Of a stretch of 64,000 nt of DNA, positions 57,092 through 64,000 are shown piece by piece. Each line of letters begins with the position of its first letter. Position 1 is the first letter of the stretch. The translations under genes were made by a program, and so were the position numbers. Under the pieces are notes generated by a model. That model saw only the letters and a program-made list of their open reading frames with translations, did no database searches and was not told the origin of the DNA. Origin of the DNA: Microlunatus capsulatus (GTDB taxonomy: Bacteria > Actinomycetota > Actinomycetes > Propionibacteriales > Propionibacteriaceae); contig NZ_JAGIOB010000001.1 of the NCBI RefSeq assembly GCF_017876495.1, positions 2,976,001 to 3,040,000 on the forward strand, written 5' to 3'.

Positions 57092-58561
57092 ATGCGCCGC
57101 CGCTGGCTGTTCGGGGACCAGCTGGGTCCTCAGTTCCTCGACGACCCCGACCAGCCGGTCCTGATGATCGAGGCGCACCGGGTGCTGCGCCGCCGGGCGT
57201 TCCACCGGCAGAAGGCGCACCTGGTGCTCTCGGCCATGCGGCACCGCGCCGCCGAGCTGGGGGACCGGGTCACCTACCTGGTCACCGACACCTACCGCGA
57301 GGGCCTGGCCCAGGTCGACGAGCCGCTCGACGTCCTGCAGCCCACCTCGTGGGAGGCGCTGCACCTCGTCGACCGGCTGGCCGCCGAGCGCGACATCGAG
57401 CGGCTGCCCGCCCGCGGCTACGCCACGTCGAGGGCCGACTTCACGGCGTGGGCCGACGCCCGCGGCGGCCGCCGGCTGCTCATGGAGGACTTCTACCGCG
57501 ACGCGCGGATCCGGCTCGACGTGCTGATGGAGGGGGCGGAGCCGGTCGGCGGCCGCTGGAACTACGACGCCGAGAACCGGGAGAAGCCGCCGCGGACGCG
57601 CACCCTGGGGCTGCCCGAGCCGTCCTGGCCGGTGGAGGACGAGATCGACGCCCAGGTCCGCGAGGACCTCGACCGGCTGGAGCGCGAGGGCGTTCGGTTC
57701 GTCGGCGAGGACGGGCGGCGGCGGTTCGCCGTCACCCGCGCCGAGGCGCTCAACGCGCTCGACGACTTCGTCCAGCACCGGCTGGCCACCTTCGGCCGCT
57801 ACGAGGACGCGATCCTGCGCGAGGACCGCTGGATGTCGCACTCGATGCTGTCGGCGCCGGTGAACCTCGGCCTGCTGGACCCGCTCGAGGAGGTGGACGC
57901 CGCCGTCGAGGCCTACCGGGCCGGCGAGGCGCCGATCAACGCCGTCGAGGGCTTCGTCCGGCAGGTGATCGGCTGGCGGGACTACATCTGGCACCTCTAC
58001 TGGTACCTGGGCGAGGACTACCGCGACCGCAACGCTCTCGGCGCCCACCGCGACGTGCCGGGGTGGTTCGTCGACCTCGACCCGTCCGGCACCGACGCGG
58101 CCTGCCTCAGCTCGGCCCTGACCTCGGTGCGCGAGGACGGCTGGGCCCACCACATCCCGCGGCTCATGGTGCTGTCGAACTACGCCCTGCTGCAGGGCTG
58201 GAGCCCGCAGCAGATGACCGACTGGTTCCACCGCTCCTTCGTCGACGGCTACGACTGGGTGATGGTGCCCAACGTCATCGGCATGTCCCAGCACGCCGAT
58301 GGCGGGGTGCTGGCCACCAAGCCCTACGCGGGCGGCGGCAACTACATCAACACGATGAGCGACCACTGCGGCACCTGCGTCTACGACCCCAAGCAGCGGC
58401 TGGGGGAGAAGGCGTGCCCGTTCACGGCGGGCTACTGGATGTTCCTGCACCGCAACCGGGAGCGGTTCGCCCGCAACCACCGGATGGCCCGTTCCGTCAG
58501 CGCCCTCGACCAGCTGGCCCACCTCGACGTCCTCGTCGCCGAGAACCCCGAGCTGGCCTGA
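57092..58561 (+). CDS. Iron-sulfur bacterial photolyase/cryptochrome (PhrB/FeS-BCP)
   Basis: A 489-residue member of the photolyase-related family (PF04244) that repairs (6-4) photoproducts with FAD, a ribolumazine-type antenna and a [4Fe-4S] cluster. Four Cys fit the cluster ligands: Cys338, Cys426, Cys429 and Cys442. Their spacings (88, 3, 13) equal those of Agrobacterium PhrB. FAD-site strings RWNYDAENREK and WMSHSMLSAPVNLGLLDP are present, as is the MSDHCGTCVYDP loop. TACGGT (57079-57084) lies seven bases before the ATG: likely leaderless. Light protection fits a surface-dwelling host. Confidence 0.93.
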   Translation: MRRRWLFGDQLGPQFLDDPDQPVLMIEAHRVLRRRAFHRQKAHLVLSAMRHRAAELGDRVTYLVTDTYREGLAQVDEPLDVLQPTSWEALHLVDRLAAERDIERLPARGYATSRADFTAWADARGGRRLLMEDFYRDARIRLDVLMEGAEPVGGRWNYDAENREKPPRTRTLGLPEPSWPVEDEIDAQVREDLDRLEREGVRFVGEDGRRRFAVTRAEALNALDDFVQHRLATFGRYEDAILREDRWMSHSMLSAPVNLGLLDPLEEVDAAVEAYRAGEAPINAVEGFVRQVIGWRDYIWHLYWYLGEDYRDRNALGAHRDVPGWFVDLDPSGTDAACLSSALTSVREDGWAHHIPRLMVLSNYALLQGWSPQQMTDWFHRSFVDGYDWVMVPNVIGMSQHADGGVLATKPYAGGGNYINTMSDHCGTCVYDPKQRLGEKACPFTAGYWMFLHRNRERFARNHRMARSVSALDQLAHLDVLVAENPELA

Positions 58562-58589
58562 GCCCGTCGCCCGTTCCCCGAACCCCCGT

Positions 58590-58669
58590 GCCACGAGCCT
58601 GTCGCCCCGCTCCCGGAGCCTGTCGCCCCGCTCCCTGAGCCTGTCGAAGGGCCTTCGACAGGCTCAGGG
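58590..58669. repeat. Repeat cluster with a perfect 18-base palindrome
   Basis: Two decayed copies (AGCCTGTCGCCCCGCTCC form, around 58596-58630) and then CCCTGAGCCTGTCGAAGG (58633-58650), one base, and CCTTCGACAGGCTCAGGG (58652-58669). The last two form a perfect hairpin between the convergent photolyase and aldo/keto reductase genes, likely to act as a terminator. Confidence 0.85.
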
Positions 58670-58694
58670 CACGGTCCGTGCCCGGTGGTGGTCG

Positions 58695-59687
<993 letters not shown>

Positions 59688-59743
59688 GGGACCAGCCTGC
59701 GCCTGCCCGCGCCGCGCGCTGGAGCCGGGTGGGACCGGCGGCC

Positions 59744-59947
59744 TCAGCGGGCGCGGTGCCGGCGCTCGTGGTCCTCGATCGCCCGGCGCAGCTGCGCCAC
59801 GGCGGCCTCGACGTCGTCGTCGTCGAGCGGCTGCGGCGACCGTCGCACCACGGGCTGCCAGGAGCCGAACCAGGCCCAGCCGGACATCGCCAGCAGGCCG
59901 AGGCCGAACAGCACGAGGACGATCGTGGTGACGGTCGTCGGAGCCAT
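59744..59947 (-). CDS. Small single-pass membrane protein (67 aa)
   Basis: A 67-residue protein: one helix (about 5-27, [20 protein letters not shown]), then a Trp/Pro linker and a charged amphipathic helix ([20 protein letters not shown]) ending HRAR. N-out, C-in topology is likely from the positive tail. Not a family I can name; similar small proteins are widespread in actinobacteria. TAGGAT at 59979-59984 (minus strand) could be its -10. It is probably co-transcribed with the aldo/keto reductase. Confidence 0.7.
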   Translation of the reverse strand: MAPTTVTTIVLVLFGLGLLAMSGWAWFGSWQPVVRRSPQPLDDDDVEAAVAQLRRAIEDHERRHRAR

Positions 59948-60063
59948 GGCGCCTACCCGGGTCGGAGGGACGTCGGGATCCTAGCCCCGGGCCCGGCGGC
60001 ACGCGGCCGCTACGGTGGCCTCGCCCGCCCGCCCACCTGCCCCCGTCGCCCCGAGGACCGCCC

Positions 60064-60882
60064 GTGCCCGTCCCCACCGCCTGGATGCTGCCCGACCTGC
60101 CCGCCGCCGCCCGCTGGTCGGTGGTGGTCCGCGACGTCGGCGACGACGCGGTGCTGGCCGCGGCGCAGCCCGACCAGCTGCAGCTGACGGCGAGCATCGG
60201 CAAGCTCTTCCTGCTCGTCGAGGTGGCCGCCCGGCTGGCCGAGAGCGCGCTGGACCCGGAGGAGCCGCTGACCTGGGCCGAGGAGGAGCACGTCGCCGAC
60301 TCCGGCGTCTGGTACCTGATGGACCGCCGCACCCTGGGCGTCCGGGACCTGTGCGTGCTGGTCGGGGCGTTCAGCGACAACCTGGCCACGAACGTGCTGC
60401 TCCGCCGGGTCGGGCTGGCCGCGGTCCAGGCGCGCGCGGTCGCGATGGGCTGCACCCGCTCGACGCTGCTGGACCGGATCCGGCTGCGGCGCACCCCGGC
60501 GGACCCGCCGACCCTCTCGGTGGGCACGGCGGCGGAGCTGTCGGCCGTGCTGGCCGCCCTGCACCGCGGGGCCGTCGTCTCGCCGGCCGTCTCGGCCCAG
60601 GTGCTGGCCTGGCTGGCCGCGAACGCCGACCTCTCGATGGTCGCCGCGGCCTTCGACCTGGACCCGCTGGCGCACGCCGAGCCCGACCGCGGCGTGACCC
60701 TGGTCAACAAGACGGGCACGATCTCCACCGCCCGGGGCGACGTGGGCGTCGTGAGCGGCCCCGACGCCACCCTGGCCTACGCGGTGCTGGCTACCTGGCC
60801 CGAGCAGGCCGACCCGCGCGACGCCGTGCTGGCCGCCATGCGCGCGGTCGGCGGGCAGCTGCGGGCCGCCGTCGGGGGCTGA
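60064..60882 (+). CDS. Serine beta-lactamase-fold hydrolase, cytoplasmic form
   Basis: A 272-residue class A beta-lactamase-like protein. The three motifs of the fold are in order: SxxK as ASIGK (Ser44, Lys47), SDN (Ser104-Asp105-Asn106 in AFSDNLATN) and KTG (Lys216 in VNKTGTIS). There is no signal peptide and no clear ExxLN omega-loop Glu, so efficient beta-lactam hydrolysis in the periplasm is unlikely. Family members of this sort can be peptidases, amidases or esterases. The GTG at 60064 is the first start that keeps the fold. Convergent with the M20 peptidase. Confidence 0.85.
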   Translation: MPVPTAWMLPDLPAAARWSVVVRDVGDDAVLAAAQPDQLQLTASIGKLFLLVEVAARLAESALDPEEPLTWAEEEHVADSGVWYLMDRRTLGVRDLCVLVGAFSDNLATNVLLRRVGLAAVQARAVAMGCTRSTLLDRIRLRRTPADPPTLSVGTAAELSAVLAALHRGAVVSPAVSAQVLAWLAANADLSMVAAAFDLDPLAHAEPDRGVTLVNKTGTISTARGDVGVVSGPDATLAYAVLATWPEQADPRDAVLAAMRAVGGQLRAAVGG

Positions 60883-60903
60883 GCCGCCCCGGTCGGGGTC
60901 CGC

Positions 60904-62265
60904 TCAGGTGGTGGTCATCAGGTCGGCCAGCACGGCGGCGCCCCAGAGCAGCGAGGCCACGGGGACGCGCTCGTCGACCCCGTGCACGCCGCTGGCCCGC
61001 CGGCCGTCGGGGTCCTCGCCGAGCGGGGCGAACCCGTAGCACTGCAGGCCGAGCCGGGCGAAGGCCTTCGCGTCCGTGCCGCCGGCCATGCAGGTGGGCA
61101 CGACGACGGCCTCGGGGTCGGCGCGGAGCACGGCCGCGCGGATGGCGTCGAACCACGGGCCGTCGACGGGGGCCTCGACGGGGCGCTGGAACGAGGTGAA
61201 GGTGTGCTCGACGCCCTCGCCCAGCAGCCCCGGCAGCGCCGCGAGCAGCTCCTCGTCGTAGCCCGGCGGGCAGCGGACGTCGACCTCGGCGCTGGCCGAG
61301 CCCGGGATGACGTTGACCTTGTAGCCGGCCTCCAGCACCGTCGGCGTCGTCGACGCGCGGCTGGTCCAGCGGGCGGGGTCGGCGGCCTCGCCGAGGCGCT
61401 CGAGCGCGGCCTCGACGCCGGCGTCCTCGTCCAGGTCGACCTCGACGTCCAGCGCCGCGGCCAGCGTGCTCAGCTGGGCGCGGACGACGGGGGCCAGGTG
61501 GACCGGCCAGCGGTGGTGGGCCAGCCGGTGCAGGGCGTCGAGCAGGACGACCACGGGGTTGTCGGCGCCCGGCCGCGAGGCGTGCCCGGCCCGCCCGGTG
61601 GCCGTCAGCCGCAGGTGCATCGTGCCGCGCTCCCCGGCGGAGACGGCGTAGCAGCGCACGGCCGGGGTGCCCGCGCCGGCGTCGGCGGTCCGGACGGCGC
61701 GGAACTCACCGCCCGACTCCCCGACGGCGGCGCCCAGCCCGGCGAAGAGGTCGGGGTGGGCGTCCACCAGCCACTCGGCGCCCAGCTCGCCGCGGTCCTC
61801 CTCGTCGGCGACGAAGGCCACGACGACGTCGCGCCGCGGCCGCTCGCCCGTGCGGCCCCAGTGCCGCAGCGTCGCCAGCACCATCGCGGCCATGTCCTTC
61901 ATGTCCGAGGCCCCGCGGCCCCAGACGTAGCCGTCGGCGAGCACGCCGGCGAACGGGTCGACCGACCAGTCCGCGGCCTCGGCCGGCACCACGTCGAGGT
62001 GGGCGTGCACCAGCAGGCCGGGGAGGTCGGGCTCGGTGCCGGGGACCCGCAGGACGACGTTGGCCCGCTCCGGGGCGTCGGGCCGGGCGAGCAGCAGGGG
62101 TTCGAACCCCACCTGGCGCAGCTGGCCGACCACCCACCGCGCCAGCGGGGTCTCGCCCCGGCTCCGGCCGCGGCCCCAGTTGGTGGTGTCGAAGCCGAGC
62201 ATCGTCCGCAGCAGCGCGACGACCTCCGGCCCGTCGGCGCCCGGGGGCGGTCCGGTCTCGGTCAC
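60904..62265 (-). CDS. M20-family zinc metallopeptidase/deacylase
   Basis: A 453-residue ArgE/DapE/CPG2-type enzyme. Metal ligands: His in LLVHAHLDVVPAE, the bridging Asp in WGRGASDMKDMAAM, the catalytic and metal Glu pair in AFVADEEDRGELGAEWL, a later Asp/Glu near GESGG, and His in ASGVHGVDERVP. The dimerisation domain lies between about 190 and 310 (HLRLTATGRAGHASRPGADN). Predicted to cleave N-acyl or dipeptide amide bonds; substrate unknown. GAGG lies about eight bases before the GTG. Divergent from the oligopeptide-binding protein gene, so a peptide-use role for both is attractive. Confidence 0.9.
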   Translation of the reverse strand: MTETGPPPGADGPEVVALLRTMLGFDTTNWGRGRSRGETPLARWVVGQLRQVGFEPLLLARPDAPERANVVLRVPGTEPDLPGLLVHAHLDVVPAEAADWSVDPFAGVLADGYVWGRGASDMKDMAAMVLATLRHWGRTGERPRRDVVVAFVADEEDRGELGAEWLVDAHPDLFAGLGAAVGESGGEFRAVRTADAGAGTPAVRCYAVSAGERGTMHLRLTATGRAGHASRPGADNPVVVLLDALHRLAHHRWPVHLAPVVRAQLSTLAAALDVEVDLDEDAGVEAALERLGEAADPARWTSRASTTPTVLEAGYKVNVIPGSASAEVDVRCPPGYDEELLAALPGLLGEGVEHTFTSFQRPVEAPVDGPWFDAIRAAVLRADPEAVVVPTCMAGGTDAKAFARLGLQCYGFAPLGEDPDGRRASGVHGVDERVPVASLLWGAAVLADLMTTT

Positions 62266-62295
62266 AGCAGCACCTCGTCGGGGTCGGGTGAAACA

Positions 62296-62463
62296 GATAC
62301 GTAACAGAAGAACGCCCAGCATGGCCGACCTCGCGACGCGACGTCCAGGCGAGCACGGGTGTCGATGTGCCGATCATGCTTCCTTTCCTCGCCTCCGTGT
62401 GCGAGGGTCGGACGCAGTTCCGGTGGGCGAGACCCGAGGCGTCGACGCTTTGAGTTACGTATC
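62296..62463. promoter_or_regulatory. Inverted pair of GTTACGTATC in the M20/peptide-binding intergenic region
   Basis: GATACGTAAC at 62296-62305 and its exact reverse complement GTTACGTATC at 62454-62463. Each copy points at the gene on its own side (30 and 64 bases before the starts). Could be matched -10 regions or operator sites of one regulator of both genes. The 148 bases between hold no ORF of note. Confidence 0.5.
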
Positions 62464-62527
62464 TCCGCCGGATGTCGAGGCAGGTCGTGCGGTCCGCCGG
62501 GCCGCACCCGCGACGCGAGGGGCGCAC

Positions 62528-64000
62528 ATGGTCGAACGGACAGCACCGGGACGCGGACGGCGGCGCGTGCTGCGACGCCTCGTGGGGGCGGGGGCGGCGC
62601 TCGCGCTGGCCCTGCCGCTGGGGCTGTCGGTGGCCGCCCCGCCGACGGCGTCCGCCGCCGAGGGGGACCTCAAGGTGGCGCTCACCAGCGACATCGACAC
62701 CCTCAACCCGTTCCTGGCCATCCTGGCCTCCAGCACGGGCATCCTGCGGTTCCAGTACGAGAGCCTCGTCCAGTACGGCAAGGACAACGAGGTCGTCCCC
62801 GGGCTGGCCTCGGAGTGGGAGACCTCGCCGGACGGCAAGACCTGGACCTTCACCATCCCGGAGGACCGGAAGTGGTCCGACGGCGAGCCGCTGACCGCCG
62901 AGGACGCCGTCTGGACCTTCGACGCGGTCAAGGGCCAGGAGGCCCTGCAGCAGGCGAACGGCGGGCTGGTGACCAACGTCGCCGAGGTCGCCGCGCCCGA
63001 CCCGCAGACGCTGGTCATGACGCTGAACTCCGCGCAGGCGGCCAACCCGGGCGCCGAGCTGCCGATCGTGCCCGAGCACGTCTGGGCCGACGTCGACGCC
63101 GCGACCTACGCCAACGACACCGACACCGTCGGCTCCGGCCCCTTCGTCATCACCTCCTACGCCCAGAGCCAGAGCGTCGAGCTGAAGGCCAACCCCAACT
63201 TCTGGCGGGGGGCGCCGTCGATCAGCGGGATCACCTACGTCAGCTACAAGAGCACCGACGCCGCGGTCCAGGCGCTCCGCACCAGCGAGGTCGACGTCGT
63301 CAGCGGCCTGACCCCGGCCCAGTTCCAGTCCCTGGACGGCCAGGACGGCATCACCACCAACTCCGGCGCGGGCCGTCGCTACCAGGCGATGGCCATCAAC
63401 CCCGGCGCCGTCGACGCCGAGGGCAAGCCCCTGGGCAACGGGAACCCGGCCCTGAAGGACAAGGTGCTCCGCGAGGCGATCATGACCGCCATCGACAACC
63501 AGACGCTGCTCGACCGGGTGCTGCAGGGCCTCGGCAAGCCGGGCCAGACCGAGGTGCCGAGCGTCTACCCGGCCTACTTCGGCTTCGCCCCCGGCGCCAC
63601 CCCGCGCACCTTCGACCCGGCGAAGGCCAACCAGATGCTCGACGACGCCGGCTACACCAAGGGTGCCGACGGGATGCGCACCGACAAGTCCGGCAAGCCG
63701 CTGGAGCTGCGGCTGATGGGCCGCAACTCCGACCCGACGCACCAGCAGCTGGCCGAGTTCATCCAGCCCTGGCTGCGCGACATCGGCATCGCCGTCGAGG
63801 TCTCGATGGTCACCCCCAACCAGGTGAACGACGACTCGACGCTGGGCAAGTACGACCTCTACTTCACCGGCTGGGGCATCGGCCCCGACCCCGACTTCCA
63901 GCTGTCGATCAACCGCTGCGACAGCCGGCCGAACGCCGACGGCTCGGGCTCGACGAGCGAGTCGAACTGGTGCGACCCGGCCTTCGACGAGCTGTACGAC
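62528..64000 (+). CDS. Peptide ABC transporter substrate-binding protein (family 5), cut by the right edge
   Basis: The first 491 residues of a DppA/OppA-type binding protein. The signal peptide (1-43: basic start, GAGAALALALPLGLSVAA, then TASAAEG) has no lipobox Cys, so the mature protein may be free in the exoplasm. The family signature appears as VVPGLASEWETSPDGKTWTF and FTIPEDRKWSDGEPLTAEDA; LREAIMTAIDNQTLLDRVLQ is the next conserved block. The stop lies beyond the window, where permease and ATPase genes would be expected. GAGGGG stands six bases before the ATG. Confidence 0.92.
   Translation, partial: MVERTAPGRGRRRVLRRLVGAGAALALALPLGLSVAAPPTASAAEGDLKVALTSDIDTLNPFLAILASSTGILRFQYESLVQYGKDNEVVPGLASEWETSPDGKTWTFTIPEDRKWSDGEPLTAEDAVWTFDAVKGQEALQQANGGLVTNVAEVAAPDPQTLVMTLNSAQAANPGAELPIVPEHVWADVDAATYANDTDTVGSGPFVITSYAQSQSVELKANPNFWRGAPSISGITYVSYKSTDAAVQALRTSEVDVVSGLTPAQFQSLDGQDGITTNSGAGRRYQAMAINPGAVDAEGKPLGNGNPALKDKVLREAIMTAIDNQTLLDRVLQGLGKPGQTEVPSVYPAYFGFAPGATPRTFDPAKANQMLDDAGYTKGADGMRTDKSGKPLELRLMGRNSDPTHQQLAEFIQPWLRDIGIAVEVSMVTPNQVNDDSTLGKYDLYFTGWGIGPDPDFQLSINRCDSRPNADGSGSTSESNWCDPAFDELYD

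Noticed and set aside
62093-62112. GGGGTTCGAACCCC resembling a tRNA T-arm
   Set aside because: It lies in frame inside the M20 peptidase gene (coding GFEPLLL on the minus strand). No acceptor, D or anticodon arms flank it.
60904-64000. Link between the beta-lactamase-fold protein, M20 peptidase and peptide transporter as one dedicated system
   Set aside because: The genes lie on opposite strands with separate promoters, and the transporter runs off the edge. Shared function is possible but not shown.

Overview
The window is chromosomal DNA from a very GC-rich actinobacterium. Codon third positions are almost all G or C, GTG starts are common, and many neighbours overlap by four bases (GTGA or ATGA). 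The gene content is actinobacterial: mycothiol synthase mshD, glnR, carD, senX3-regX3, an F420/FMN-type PPOX oxidoreductase and 10-methyl fatty acid genes. Several blocks keep the gene order known from Mycobacterium and Streptomyces. A family such as Geodermatophilaceae fits, but that is inference. There is no phage, insertion sequence, tRNA, rRNA, CRISPR array or plasmid gene; this is ordinary core and near-core chromosome.

Layout. 1-5.6 kb: polyphosphate kinase 1 (cut by the left edge), mshD, a membrane protein overlapping an aminoglycoside/hydroxyurea-type kinase, a PPK2 kinase and glnR. 5.7-8 kb: a sulfur block with a ThiS/MoaD-like protein, a Cys-type leader peptide, thiosulfate sulfurtransferase sseA and sseC. 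8-14.2 kb: dtd, a VOC protein, signal peptide peptidase SppA, an XRE-cupin regulator divergent from a three-gene redox/sugar operon. 14.3-17.5 kb: a tetracycline-type ribosomal protection GTPase behind a possible leader ORF, a nucleotidyltransferase-like gene and a DsrE protein. 17.5-22.2 kb: a ketopantoate-reductase-like enzyme, GNAT, a nitrobindin-like protein, YgfZ and asparaginase. 22.3-25.6 kb: beta-phosphoglucomutase plus a GH65 disaccharide phosphorylase. 25.7-31.9 kb: APC permease, ECF42-type sigma factor with its DGPF partner, GNAT, an XRE regulator followed by an HbhA-like protein, and an L,D-transpeptidase. 32-40 kb: typA, a DUF697 GTPase, amylosucrase and a tmsA-tmsB pair for 10-methyl fatty acids. 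40-43 kb: a polar amino acid ABC transporter. 43-52 kb: YbjN, PPOX, alpha-galactosidase, SDR, gpmA, phoU divergent from senX3-regX3, and a PRPP-synthetase-like gene. 52-64 kb: lpqE, carD, ispF, a zinc metallopeptidase, a DUF2207 protein, an Fe-S photolyase, aldo/keto reductase, a beta-lactamase-fold hydrolase, an M20 peptidase and an oligopeptide-binding protein cut by the right edge.

How parts work together. Phosphate: two polyphosphate kinases, phoU and senX3-regX3 share GTTCACC-type PHO boxes, clear between phoU and senX3 and weaker before ppk2. Thiol and sulfur: mshD, sseA, sseC, the ThiS-like protein and the DsrE protein. Carbon storage and disaccharides: GH65 with beta-PGM, amylosucrase, GH36 and ppk genes. 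Membrane lipid: TmsB methylenates and TmsA reduces oleoyl chains.

Genome-scale signals. At least 18 genes have a TANNNT -10 hexamer 6-8 bases before the start codon, so they are probably leaderless. A dispersed palindromic repeat (core CCCTGAGCCTGTCGAAGGG) fills many gene ends. A second, rarer element of about 78 bases, with a conserved ACGTTCTTC hairpin loop on different stems, lies directly after the stop codons of two unrelated minus-strand genes and is the most novel-looking item in the window.
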